Shown in pieces: positions 18,577 to 26,808 of a DNA stretch of 64,000 nt (position 1 is the first letter of the stretch; each line of letters starts with the position of its first letter). Below the pieces are notes generated by a model that did not search any database, was not told the DNA's origin, and saw only the letters and a list, made by a program, of their open reading frames with translations. A program made the translations under genes and the position numbers. Source of the DNA: Sulfurospirillum sp. UBA4058 (lineage in GTDB: Bacteria > Campylobacterota > Campylobacteria > Campylobacterales > Sulfurospirillaceae); the NCBI GenBank assembly GCA_002382085.1, contig DFZK01000007.1:62001-126000 (forward strand), in the 5' to 3' direction.

Positions 18577-19617
18577 TTACATGTAACGTTTTTCTTTGAG
18601 CAACTTGTAGAGTTTTAAAAGCGAAATAAAAAGCGTCGTAATCGCAGGCCCTAAAATCATTCCCCAAAAACCGAACGTCGTTAAACCCGCAAAGATGGCG
18701 AAAAAGATTAAAAGCTCGTTAACGGCGGTCGGCGTTTTGACCAATTTGTTATTGATGTATTTGATAAAAAGCGGCTTGACGAACGTATCCGCGATAATAG
18801 AGATCACGATAATCGAATAAAGCGCGATCACGACGGCGGCGGTAACGTTACCGTGTGCCAGCTCTAGAGCGCATAAGGGCACCCACATCAAAGCTCCTCC
18901 GATAATAGGAATCAGCGAAGCAAAACCGTAGAAAATTCCGAGCAATAAGCCGTCGTATCCAAAGATCATACCGATGATCGAAAAAAGAGCACCCTGAAAA
19001 ATGGCACTCAGTAAGATAGAGTAAAAAACGACGCTCATGACGTTGGTCACTTCGACAAAAACGAAATTGACCTCCTTTGCGTCCATCGGCATAACGCTTT
19101 TAAAATAGTCGATCAAATCTTTGCCGTTTAAAAGCGCGAAAAAGAAAAAAACGACGATAAGCAGCATGTCTTTTAAAAAGCCCGCACTGTTTTTGCCGAT
19201 AGCTCCTAAATACGAGAGTGCCGTGGTCGAAATCTGAGCGATATTGAGATTATTGATAAAATCGTCCAAGTTGGGTTGTAAAAAGGCTAGTGCGTCGGGT
19301 AGTTTATAGTCGAGGTTGCGTAAATAGGTTTGTACCTTTTCGATCATCGAAAGATCGAAGTTGTTGACGATACCGCCGACGGAAGTGATCGTATAGACGA
19401 TAGGACCGAACAGTAACACCAAAAGCAAAAGCGTCGATAACAATGCCGAAACGTGTTTATTGCGAAAAACCGTGTACAATTTAAAATTGATATTATACGT
19501 CGCCATCGCCAGCAAAGAGGCAATCGTAATAATCATCAAAAAAGGCTCATACAGTTTGATGATCGAGTAAATGACCGCCAGAAAAATAGCCGTTAGAAAA
19601 AAGCGATGTTCGTTCAT
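18577..19617 (-). CDS. AI-2E family (PerM/YdiK-like) membrane transporter
   Basis: A 346-residue membrane protein with about eight hydrophobic segments and the family signature in the C-terminal half (GLLLGIFYGFASLIPIIGGALMWVP and FADTFVKPLF-like ADTFVKPLFIKYI). The family was named for an autoinducer-2 exporter, but many members transport other ions or metabolites, so the substrate is open. It starts in the ATGA overlap with the ruvB stop, which makes it the third gene of a panB-ruvB operon. Its stop codon is the first three bases of a TTACATGTAA palindrome (18577-18586). Confidence 0.85.
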   Translation of the reverse strand: MNEHRFFLTAIFLAVIYSIIKLYEPFLMIITIASLLAMATYNINFKLYTVFRNKHVSALLSTLLLLVLLFGPIVYTITSVGGIVNNFDLSMIEKVQTYLRNLDYKLPDALAFLQPNLDDFINNLNIAQISTTALSYLGAIGKNSAGFLKDMLLIVVFFFFALLNGKDLIDYFKSVMPMDAKEVNFVFVEVTNVMSVVFYSILLSAIFQGALFSIIGMIFGYDGLLLGIFYGFASLIPIIGGALMWVPLCALELAHGNVTAAVVIALYSIIVISIIADTFVKPLFIKYINNKLVKTPTAVNELLIFFAIFAGLTTFGFWGMILGPAITTLFISLLKLYKLLKEKRYM

Positions 19618-20636
19618 ACGTGATCCTCAAATAATCCGTTTTGCATCAAAGGCGGCGTAAGCCTGAAAAGCTCGTACGTCTTAGGCGTAGCGATCCGTCC
19701 GCGTGCCGTGCGCTCGATATAACCGTTAGCCAGTAAATAAGGCTCGATCACATCCTCGATCGTACCTTCGTCTTCACTGAGTGCCGCGGCAATCGTACTG
19801 AGTCCCAAAGGACGACCTTTGGCTTGAATCAGCAACTCCAAGTACTTTAAATCAAGTTCGTCAAAGCCCAAATCGTTCACGCCGAGTTCGTTTAAACCGT
19901 ACCGTGCACGCTCTTTCGTGATAGACGCTTCATCGCTCACGTCGGCATAATCGCGAATGCGTTTTAAAAGGCGCAGTGCGATACGAGGCGTGCCCCTCGA
20001 ACGACGCGCCATCTCGAAAGCGGCATCTTGCAAACAGAGCTTCTCAAGTTTGCCGGAGGCTTTGGTAATAATCTGCGCTAACTCCTCTTTGGTGTAAAAC
20101 TGTAAACGAAAATGCATACCGAAGCGATCACGTAAAGGAGAACTAATCATACCCGCACGCGTGGTTGCTCCGATAAGGGTGAATCGGGGCAAGTCGATTT
20201 TGATCGTTTGCGCCGCAGGTCCCGAACCGATGATGATATCCAGTCGGTAATCTTCCATCGCCGGATATAAAATCTCTTCGATAGCGGGTGAAAGCCTATG
20301 AATTTCGTCGATAAAGAGAATATCGCCCTCTTGAAGGTTCGTTAAAATCGCCGCCAAATCCCCGCTTTTTTCGATCATCGGTGCGGCGGTAATTTTAATA
20401 TTGGCACGCATTTCGTTAGAAATGATATGTGCTAACGTGGTTTTACCGAGTCCGGGAGGTCCGAAAAAGAGGATATGGTCTAAACATTCGGAACGTTTTT
20501 GTGCCGCTTGAATAAAAACATGAAGGTTTTTTTTAATCTTTTCTTGTCCGATGTACTCTTCAAAAGAGGTCGGTCGTAAACTTTTTTCGTATTCGCTCTC
20601 AAAAGAGACTTTTTCGATTTCGACGATGCGTTCCAT
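19614..20636 (-). CDS. ruvB: Holliday junction branch-migration helicase RuvB
   Basis: A 340-residue AAA+ motor that, with RuvA, moves Holliday junctions during recombinational repair. It has Walker A GPPGLGKTTLAH, Walker B LFIDEIHRL, the sensor-1 region GATTRAGMISSPLRDRFG with its arginine finger, and a C-terminal winged helix (GTIEDVIEPYLLANGYIERTARGR). I chose the ATG at 20636 (MERIVEIEKVSF), the usual Campylobacterota N-terminus; an ATG at 20663 would add nine residues and run into panB. It starts five bases after the panB stop and overlaps the next gene by four bases. Confidence 0.97.
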   Translation of the reverse strand: MERIVEIEKVSFESEYEKSLRPTSFEEYIGQEKIKKNLHVFIQAAQKRSECLDHILFFGPPGLGKTTLAHIISNEMRANIKITAAPMIEKSGDLAAILTNLQEGDILFIDEIHRLSPAIEEILYPAMEDYRLDIIIGSGPAAQTIKIDLPRFTLIGATTRAGMISSPLRDRFGMHFRLQFYTKEELAQIITKASGKLEKLCLQDAAFEMARRSRGTPRIALRLLKRIRDYADVSDEASITKERARYGLNELGVNDLGFDELDLKYLELLIQAKGRPLGLSTIAAALSEDEGTIEDVIEPYLLANGYIERTARGRIATPKTYELFRLTPPLMQNGLFEDHV

Positions 20637-20640
20637 TCTC

Positions 20641-21429
20641 TCACTTTTGGTAGGTGTGCTCAAGAGCCGGAAACGAACGTTCGTGAACCTCTTTTACGTA
20701 AGCGTCGAGTGCCGTTTGAATCAGTTGTGCACCGTCTAAATAACGCTTGACGAATTTGGGTTGAAAGGCTTGAAAAAAACCTAACATGTCGCTCCAAACC
20801 AAAACTTGTCCGTCGGTATATTTGCCTGCGCCGATGCCGATCGTAGGAATCGAAACTGCTTCCGAAATACGTTTGGCGGCTTCTTCGACGACGCCTTCGA
20901 TCACGATGCTAAACGCACCGGCTTTTTCAACGGCTCTGGCGTCTTCGATGAGGGTTGCAATATCTTCTTCGGTACGCCCGCGTACTTTGTATCCGCCTTC
21001 GCTTCTGACAAATTGCGGCATTAAACCGATATGTCCCATCACCGCAACGGAATTTTGCGTCAGAGCTTTGATAATCGGTGCGCGGGATACGCCGCCTTCA
21101 ATCTTCACGGCATGCGCGTCGGTTTGGGCATAAACACGCGAAGCATTGAAAATCGCCGTCTTTTCGTCGGTATAGGTACCAAAAGGCATATCGCAAACGA
21201 TAAAAGTCTCTTTTGCGCCGGCACAAACGGCTTTCGTATGATAGATCATAACGTCCATAGATGCCGAGAGCGTATCGGGTTTTGCGTTAAAGCTCATATT
21301 GAGGCTATCGCCCACTAGAATGATATCGACTTTTTGATCGAAGAGCGAAGCAAAAAGCGCATCATACGCCGTAATCACGGTCAAAGGCGTCGAGCCTTTA
21401 TGTTTTTGAATCGATGTAATTGTTTTCAT
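20641..21429 (-). CDS. panB: 3-methyl-2-oxobutanoate hydroxymethyltransferase
   Basis: A 262-residue TIM-barrel enzyme that forms ketopantoate from alpha-ketoisovalerate and methylene-tetrahydrofolate, the first committed step to pantothenate and CoA. Motifs are VGDSLNM (metal site), CDMPFGTY, VKIEGG, MGHIGLMPQ and GIGAGKYTDGQVLVW. The ATG at 21429 has no Shine-Dalgarno sequence, but a TATAAT box on the same strand ends seven bases before it (21437-21442), so the mRNA may begin at or next to the start codon. The other pantothenate gene, panC, is in the window at 52864. Confidence 0.96.
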   Translation of the reverse strand: MKTITSIQKHKGSTPLTVITAYDALFASLFDQKVDIILVGDSLNMSFNAKPDTLSASMDVMIYHTKAVCAGAKETFIVCDMPFGTYTDEKTAIFNASRVYAQTDAHAVKIEGGVSRAPIIKALTQNSVAVMGHIGLMPQFVRSEGGYKVRGRTEEDIATLIEDARAVEKAGAFSIVIEGVVEEAAKRISEAVSIPTIGIGAGKYTDGQVLVWSDMLGFFQAFQPKFVKRYLDGAQLIQTALDAYVKEVHERSFPALEHTYQK

Positions 21430-21436
21430 AGATAAG

Positions 21437-21485
21437 ATTATACCCAAATTTGGGATAAGAAAATTTTAGATTAAAAATGGTACAA
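21437..21485. promoter_or_regulatory. Divergent promoter region panB / HPt-trpA with a 12-bp palindrome
   Basis: On the minus strand TATAAT (21437-21442) serves panB. On the plus strand TACAAT (about 21480-21485) serves the HPt gene. Between them CCCAAATTTGGG (21443-21454) is a perfect palindrome directly abutting the panB -10 box, a natural position for a repressor that would affect panB first. Confidence 0.5.
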
Positions 21486-21509
21486 TGAGCCACTTCGGAG
21501 GTATGCACC

Positions 21510-21920
21510 ATGGGTATTCTGGCACAATTGGAAGTCGATTTTGATATGGAAATTGTTGAAGATTTTGTTTCCCATTTTGCGATCATGTGTGAGAACATGG
21601 AACCTTTGATTATCGGGATGAGCAAAGCGGATCGCTACAGCGATAATATCGGAGATCTTTTTCGTATTTTCCATAATATGAAATCCGCCGCCGGCTTTTT
21701 AAAATTAGACCCGATCATCAAATTAGCGGTTTTAGCCGAAGATATTGCCGAGGAAGCACGCGTGTTAAAAGGGCCCGCAAGCGAAGCGTTTATCGATTGG
21801 TTACTTTTGGTAAGCGATCAGTTCGAGAAATATCGCAAAGACGTCGAAGACGACGCGTCCTTTTTTACCGTGTTAAATCCCTTGATTATAAAAGTACCCC
21901 ATCAGTTGGAGAAAGAGTGA
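21510..21920 (+). CDS. HPt (histidine phosphotransfer) domain protein
   Basis: A 136-residue, all-helical cytoplasmic protein. The segment LFRIFHNMKSAAGFLKL (around residues 50-66) matches the phosphorylatable-histidine helix of HPt and CheA P1 domains, where the usual form is HxxKG(A)AGxxG. No kinase or receiver domain is attached, so it would be a free phosphorelay intermediate or a degenerate regulator. The trpA GTG start overlaps its stop (GTGA), so the two are co-translated, an odd pairing with no obvious functional link. A receiver-like domain occurs elsewhere in the window (27643), but no connection is shown. Confidence 0.75.
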   Translation: MGILAQLEVDFDMEIVEDFVSHFAIMCENMEPLIIGMSKADRYSDNIGDLFRIFHNMKSAAGFLKLDPIIKLAVLAEDIAEEARVLKGPASEAFIDWLLLVSDQFEKYRKDVEDDASFFTVLNPLIIKVPHQLEKE

Positions 21921-22657
21921 AGCAATTAGTCGCGTATGTAACGGCAGGATTCCCCGATAAAGCATTTACGTTGGATTTGATAGCGTCCTTAAAAGAGTCG
22001 GGTGTTGATAAGTTAGAATTAGGAATTCCGTTTTCCGATCCGGTAGCGGACGGTCCTATTATCGAATCGGCAAATCTCAAAGCCTTGCAAAACGGTTTTA
22101 AACTGGAAACGCTTTTTGAAATATCTTCCGTTGCCTCATCGCAACTCGAGACGTATTGGATGGGATATTTTAACCCTTTTTACCACAAGGGCTTAGAACA
22201 GATGACGCAAAAAGCGATCGATTTGGGCGTGAAAGGTTTTATAATCCCCGATTTGCCGTATGAAGAAGCTTTACGCTATATGCCTTTAATGCAACAACGC
22301 CATCTTTCAATGATTAACTTCGTCGCACCGACCGATAGTAAAGAGCGTATTGCCCATATCGTTAAACAAGCACAAGGATTTATTTATCTTGTCGCGTATG
22401 CCGGTATTACCGGTGCACATGCAGGCGAAGATTTAAGCAAGACGATTCATGCGATTAAGGAACAGAGTAAAACACCGGTGTTTGTAGGTTTTGGCGTGAA
22501 TGAAAAGACGGCTAAAGAGCGGGTAAAAGGTGTTGAAGGCGTTATCGTAGGAAGTGCATTCGTCGAAGTCTTATTAGATGAAAGTCTTAGCGGTACGCAA
22601 AAAATTGAAAAAATCGCAACAAAAGCGAAGATTATCAAAGAAAAGATCAACGCATAA
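21917..22657 (+). CDS. trpA: Tryptophan synthase alpha subunit
   Basis: A 246-residue TIM-barrel enzyme that cleaves indole-3-glycerol phosphate to indole for TrpB. Motifs are YVTAGFPD, the catalytic glutamate in KLELGIPFSDPVADGP, FIIPDLPYEE with the second acid, VAYAGITGAHAG and the phosphate site VGFGVNE and VIVGSAFVE. The start is the GTG at 21917 overlapping the HPt stop, with GGAGAAAGA upstream; longer in-frame extensions run through the HPt gene and lack homology. TrpB is not beside it, so the trp genes are split in this genome. Confidence 0.96.
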   Translation: MKQLVAYVTAGFPDKAFTLDLIASLKESGVDKLELGIPFSDPVADGPIIESANLKALQNGFKLETLFEISSVASSQLETYWMGYFNPFYHKGLEQMTQKAIDLGVKGFIIPDLPYEEALRYMPLMQQRHLSMINFVAPTDSKERIAHIVKQAQGFIYLVAYAGITGAHAGEDLSKTIHAIKEQSKTPVFVGFGVNEKTAKERVKGVEGVIVGSAFVEVLLDESLSGTQKIEKIATKAKIIKEKINA

Positions 22658-22660
22658 GGG

Positions 22661-23272
22661 CTATTGCGGTGCTTTTGTGTTTGTAGGCTCAGGTTCTTTG
22701 AGCCTTTCTAATAATCTCTCAAACGGTTCTTTTGCCAAAATTTCCGCAAACTGCGTACGGTACGTTTGAATAATACTCACGCCTAAAATATCGACATCGT
22801 AAATCATCCATTCGTTTGCATTAGCCGTTTTGTAAAATTTGTAAATAATCTCGTAAACTTCTCCGTTTTTCATCAAATGAGTCGTAAGATGAATCCGCGT
22901 ATCTTTAATTTTTTCCAAATTTTTAATCACGATTTTTTCATCGGTATAAAGATCGAGCTTTTCCATATAAGAATTTTTCAAGCGCATTTCAAATAATTTT
23001 GTGAACTCTCGTTGTTTTTCGGGTGCTAAAGTGTCCCATTGTTTTGCACCGATGGATAATTTTGCCATAAGGGTATAGTCAAATACCGAGTCGAAAATGG
23101 CAAAAATTTTACCGGATCGTTCTTGTTTCGCCAGTTGCGTATTCCGTAAAATAGAGGTAGCAAGATCGATATGAGAACGCATAGAAGAGGCAATATCGTT
23201 TTCTTGAAGTGCAAAAAGCGAATGCGTGCATACGAACATCATTCCAATGCCGAAGAGTAATTTTTTGATCAT
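22661..23272 (-). CDS. MlaC/Ttg2D-family periplasmic phospholipid-binding protein
   Basis: A 203-residue protein with an N-terminal signal peptide (MIKKLLFGIGMMFVCTHSLFA) and the MlaC/toluene-tolerance fold. Visible family features are FDYTLMAKLSIGAKQWDTL, FTKLFEMRLKNSYMEKL and WMIYDVDILGVSIIQTYRTQF. MlaC carries phospholipids across the periplasm between outer-membrane MlaA and the inner-membrane MlaFED complex to keep outer-membrane asymmetry. It is three bases downstream of mlaA in the same operon; the ABC subunits are not in this window. It converges with trpA. Confidence 0.88.
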   Translation of the reverse strand: MIKKLLFGIGMMFVCTHSLFALQENDIASSMRSHIDLATSILRNTQLAKQERSGKIFAIFDSVFDYTLMAKLSIGAKQWDTLAPEKQREFTKLFEMRLKNSYMEKLDLYTDEKIVIKNLEKIKDTRIHLTTHLMKNGEVYEIIYKFYKTANANEWMIYDVDILGVSIIQTYRTQFAEILAKEPFERLLERLKEPEPTNTKAPQ

Positions 23273-23275
23273 GTC

Positions 23276-24019
23276 TTATTCGCTTATCAGTTTGTTACGA
23301 CGGGATTCGTAAATATCGCGTAAGAACGGATAAAGTTCAATTGCGTCTTTTTTGAGACTGTCATATTCGTTGACATGTAAAGAGGTACGATTAACCATAT
23401 AAAATGCCGTTATAGCGACGGACTCTGTCGTATTATCGACAAGATTTGCATCTCGCGCTTCGATGTACGTCAACGGATTTAACCAATAATCTCCGGCAAG
23501 CCCGACAAGATCGCGAGCATTGGACGGTCCGAAGATCGGTAGTACGATGTGAAAGCCGCTGCCGACGCCGTAAGCACCCAATGTTTGTCCGAAATCTTCA
23601 TCGTGTGCGTAGATGTGCAGTTCTTCTCCGGCAACGTCGCGAAAACCTAAGATACCCATGGTTGAATTAAGGACGAAGCGTTCGGTTTCCTCGAAGGCAT
23701 TGCCCCATTTGAACTGTAAAAGATTGTTGACGAAACGAATCGGGAAAAAAAGGTTGTCAAACGCATTGGAAAGACCTTTACGTGCGCTCTCCGGTACGAG
23801 GTAAGCATATCCTTGCGCCGTCGGTCTGAGGATGTATTCGTAAAAATGGTCGTTGACGTCCGTCATAAAACGGTTGTATCCTTCCAACGGATCAAAAAGA
23901 GCTTCGCCGGTTTTATCGACAAATTCGGTTTCAACGTCTTCGTTTGCTTGTTGAGGCGTAGGGTTTGTCGCCCACAAGAGCGATAAAGTGAAAAAACATG
24001 TTAAAAGTAGTAGACGCAC
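23276..24019 (-). CDS. mlaA: MlaA (VacJ) family outer-membrane phospholipid-removal protein
   Basis: A 247-residue protein with a signal peptide (MRLLLLTCFFTLSLLWATNP) and the diagnostic MlaA core: DPLEGYNRFMTDVNDHFYEY, FFPIRFVNNLLQFKW, ETERFVLNSTMGILGF and the glycine-rich GQTLGAYGVGSGFHIVLPIFGPSNARD. MlaA extracts misplaced phospholipids from the outer leaflet and passes them to MlaC. In enterobacteria it is a lipoprotein; no lipobox cysteine follows the hydrophobic core here, so cleavage by signal peptidase I is more likely. The start is a GTG with GGAG upstream. It is the first gene of the two-gene operon with mlaC. Confidence 0.9.
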   Translation of the reverse strand: MRLLLLTCFFTLSLLWATNPTPQQANEDVETEFVDKTGEALFDPLEGYNRFMTDVNDHFYEYILRPTAQGYAYLVPESARKGLSNAFDNLFFPIRFVNNLLQFKWGNAFEETERFVLNSTMGILGFRDVAGEELHIYAHDEDFGQTLGAYGVGSGFHIVLPIFGPSNARDLVGLAGDYWLNPLTYIEARDANLVDNTTESVAITAFYMVNRTSLHVNEYDSLKKDAIELYPFLRDIYESRRNKLISE

Positions 24020-24141
24020 CGGCGACTCCGAAATAGTAAAATTGTCGCAATTATAGAACTTTTCTAATTTATTTTAGATTAAAGTTCATGAACGGCTCTT
24101 TTCTTGAGCCTAGAACAAGCAAAGTTTAATCTTGTTTTGAC

Positions 24142-24213
24142 TATAATCTTCGTCCTAATCTCACACACACCAATCCTTTTACGGTTGCAGTGTTGAACTG
24201 TTGACGGGTGTGG
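24142..24213 (+). promoter_or_regulatory. rpsB-tsf promoter and candidate S2 autoregulatory leader
   Basis: TATAAT lies at 24142-24147. In the leader, CACACC (24166-24171) pairs with GGTGTG (24207-24212) and encloses CAGT-GTTGA-ACTG (24188-24200). The leaders of rpsB-tsf operons in several bacterial groups are bound by S2 for feedback control, and this structure could do that job. The leader is long for the window, about 95 bases. Confidence 0.4.
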
Positions 24214-24247
24214 AGGCAAAACCAAAAATTAAACAAAGGAGAGCTTC

Positions 24248-25039
24248 ATGGTAACCATGAAAGACCTATTGGAGTGCGGTGTACACTTCGGACACCAAAC
24301 AAGACGCTGGAATCCAAAGATGAAAAAATTCATCTTCGGAGAGAGAAAAAATATTTATATCGTAGACCTTCAAAAAACGCTACGTTATTTCAGATATACC
24401 TATAATGTCGTGAAAGATGCGGCAGCCGAGGGTAAATCTATGTTGTTCGTCGGAACTAAAAAACAAGCAAGCCAAGCTATTCGCGAATATGCGGAAAAAT
24501 GCGGTATGCCATACGTTAACCACAGATGGTTAGGCGGTATGCTTACCAATTACCAAACCATCAGACAATCCATTCGTAAACTTGACATCATCGAGAAAAT
24601 GGAAGAAGATGGACAAATTGACCTTCTGACTAAAAAAGAAGCGTTAATGCTAAGAAGAAAAAAAGAGAAACTTTTGGATTACCTCGGCGGTATCCGCAAT
24701 ATGAAAAACTTACCCGATATGATCTTTGTAATCGACACCGTAAAAGAAAAAATTGCCGTTCAAGAAGCAAGAAGACTCGGCATTACGGTTGTTGCTCCAC
24801 TTGATACGAACTGCGATCCCGACATGGTCGATTTACCGATCCCCGGAAACGACGATGCGATTCGTTCCATTCAACTTTTCTGCAAAGAGATGTGTGAAGC
24901 GATGAGTGAAGGTGCCGAGATTCGTGCTAAAGACGTCCCTGCGGCCGAAGAAGCACTCGAAGTAAGCGAAGCAGAAAAAAGCGATTTAATCGATGAAGCG
25001 ATGAGCGAAGAGTTAGCGGTAGAAGAGGAAGGCGAATAA
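24248..25039 (+). CDS. rpsB: 30S ribosomal protein S2
   Basis: A 263-residue small-subunit protein needed for S1 binding and translation initiation. The N-terminus MVTMKDLLECGVHFGHQTRRW and the block FVGTKKQASQAIREYAE are family signatures, as are RWLGGMLTNYQTI and DTNCDPDMVDLPIPGNDDAIRS. A strongly acidic C-terminal tail follows. AAAGGAGAG precedes the ATG. Its stop and the tsf start overlap (TAATG). Synteny rpsB-tsf is near universal. Confidence 0.99.
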   Translation: MVTMKDLLECGVHFGHQTRRWNPKMKKFIFGERKNIYIVDLQKTLRYFRYTYNVVKDAAAEGKSMLFVGTKKQASQAIREYAEKCGMPYVNHRWLGGMLTNYQTIRQSIRKLDIIEKMEEDGQIDLLTKKEALMLRRKKEKLLDYLGGIRNMKNLPDMIFVIDTVKEKIAVQEARRLGITVVAPLDTNCDPDMVDLPIPGNDDAIRSIQLFCKEMCEAMSEGAEIRAKDVPAAEEALEVSEAEKSDLIDEAMSEELAVEEEGE

Positions 25040-26106
25040 TGGCTGAGATTACCGCTGCTTTAGTCAAAGAGCTACGCGAATCTACCGGTGCTGGTATGAT
25101 GGATTGTAAAAAAGCACTTGTCGATACGGACGGTGATTTTGAAGCGGCTACAAACCTTTTGAGAGAAAAAGGTTTAGGAAAAGCCGCCAAGAAAGCGGAC
25201 AGATTGGCAAGTGAAGGATTGGTAAACGTTTACGTCGATCCGACGCTCAAAACGGCAACCGTGAGTGAAATTAATGCGGAAACGGATTTCGTTGCGAAGA
25301 ACGAAGGGTTCATCGCTTTAACGAAAGATACGACGGCACACATTCAAGCAACGAACGTTGAAACGACGGAAGAGCTCATGAAAACCGTCATTAACGGGAC
25401 ACCGTTTGAAGAGTATTTTGCAACAAAAGTTGCAACCATCGGTGAAAATTTGGTCGTAAGACGCTTTGCGACGCTCAAAGCAGGAGCAAACGGAGTTGTT
25501 AACGGGTATGTTCACTCGAACGGACGCGTCGGTGTTTTGATTGCGGCAAGTTGCGATAGTGAAACGACGGCTCAAAAAGCGGGCGAGTTTATTCGTAACC
25601 TTTGTATGCACGCTGCGGCGATGAAACCTACGTATTTAAGTTATACCGAACTCGATCCTGCGTTTGTTGAACAAGAAACGATCGGTATTAAAGCCGATAT
25701 TGAAAAAGAGAACGAAGAATTAGCGCGTCTTAAAAAACCTCTTAAACGTGTACCTCTTTTCGTTTCTCGCGTACAATTGACGGATGAAGTTTTAGTGCAA
25801 GCACAAAAAGAGATGGAAGCAGAGTTAAAAGCTCAAGGAAAACCCGAAAAGATTTGGGATAAAATTATTCCGGGGCAAATTGAACGCTTTATCGCCGACA
25901 ATACGCAACTTGATCAACAATATACGCTTTTAAGTCAATTCTACGTTATGGATGATAAAAAAACTATCGCACAAGTTGTGGAAGAGAAAAGCAAAGAATT
26001 CGGCGGTAAAATCGAGCTAGTGGGTTATGTTCGTTTTGAACTCGGCGAAGGCTTAGAAAAAAAAGCATGCGACTTCGCTTCCGAAGTTGCCGAACAACTT
26101 AAATAA
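25039..26106 (+). CDS. tsf: Elongation factor Ts
   Basis: A 355-residue guanine-nucleotide exchange factor for EF-Tu. The N-terminal UBA-like region with LRESTGAGMMDCKKAL and GLGKAAKKADRLASEGLV is diagnostic. The core contains INAETDFVAKNEGF, the loop that contacts EF-Tu with its TDFV motif. The protein is longer than the E. coli factor (about 280 residues), with an inserted segment around residues 200-250 (KADIEKENEELARLKKPLKRVPLF), as is usual in Campylobacterota. It is translationally coupled to rpsB. Confidence 0.99.
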   Translation: MAEITAALVKELRESTGAGMMDCKKALVDTDGDFEAATNLLREKGLGKAAKKADRLASEGLVNVYVDPTLKTATVSEINAETDFVAKNEGFIALTKDTTAHIQATNVETTEELMKTVINGTPFEEYFATKVATIGENLVVRRFATLKAGANGVVNGYVHSNGRVGVLIAASCDSETTAQKAGEFIRNLCMHAAAMKPTYLSYTELDPAFVEQETIGIKADIEKENEELARLKKPLKRVPLFVSRVQLTDEVLVQAQKEMEAELKAQGKPEKIWDKIIPGQIERFIADNTQLDQQYTLLSQFYVMDDKKTIAQVVEEKSKEFGGKIELVGYVRFELGEGLEKKACDFASEVAEQLK

Positions 26107-26160
26107 CGATTTTAACGATCGGTGAAGAGGTAACTCTTCACCTCTTTTGGAAGGACATTG

Positions 26161-26805
26161 ATGTCTTTACTACGCGCAAATGCACTCTCTCACTCGTTTG
26201 ATTATCTACTTTTCGACAATGTCACGTTTGAATTATCCGCTAAAGAGTCTATGGCAATTTTAGGCGTAAGCGGTAGCGGTAAATCGACTTTATTGCATAT
26301 TTGTTCGACGCTTTTAGCACCGAATAAAGGTGAAGTTATTTTGTGTGATCGTCATATCTACAAAGAGAGCGATGACGTCCGCTTAAAGTTACGACGTTAC
26401 GACGTCGGGATTATTTTTCAATCCCATTATCTTTTTAAAGGTTTTTTTGCCGACGAAAATGTCGAGCTTGCTTCGTTTATCAGCGATAAAACGGTTGATT
26501 CGACGCTTTTGGAGCGTTTGGGAATTGCGGATTTTATGCATTATCGAGTCGGCGATCTTTCCGGAGGACAGCAACAACGCGTTTCTATTGCGCGTGTTCT
26601 TGCAAAAAAACCTAAAATTATTTTTGCCGACGAACCGACGGGAAATTTGGACGATAAAACGGCGCAAGAGGTTATGAACGTTCTTTTTGAATACATTGAG
26701 CGCGAAAATGCCGCTCTTTTACTGGTGACTCACAACCGGCAACTTGCACGGCAATGTACCTACGTCAAGCATCTTCACGTCGACGGATTGAAAGAAGAAG
26801 CATAG
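26161..26805 (+). CDS. ABC transporter ATP-binding protein (LolD-like)
   Basis: A 214-residue nucleotide-binding subunit. Walker A is GVSGSGKSTLLH, the Q-loop is IIFQSHYLF, the signature is LSGGQQQRVSIARVL, Walker B is IIFADEPTG and the switch histidine is in LLVTHN. The closest named relatives are the LolD/MacB class of small ATPases that extract lipoproteins or drive mechanotransmission. No permease is next to it; fliR follows three bases later. The same orphan ATPase sits between tsf and fliR in C. jejuni as I recall it. The ATG at 26161 has GGAAGGACATTG upstream. Confidence 0.9.
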   Translation: MSLLRANALSHSFDYLLFDNVTFELSAKESMAILGVSGSGKSTLLHICSTLLAPNKGEVILCDRHIYKESDDVRLKLRRYDVGIIFQSHYLFKGFFADENVELASFISDKTVDSTLLERLGIADFMHYRVGDLSGGQQQRVSIARVLAKKPKIIFADEPTGNLDDKTAQEVMNVLFEYIERENAALLLVTHNRQLARQCTYVKHLHVDGLKEEA

Positions 26806-26808
26806 ACG

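Noticed and set aside
24094..24110. GGCTC-N7-GAGCC hairpin upstream of rpsB as a terminator
   Set aside because: It lies between divergent promoters with no gene running into it from either side, so a terminator role has no target; it may be a remnant.
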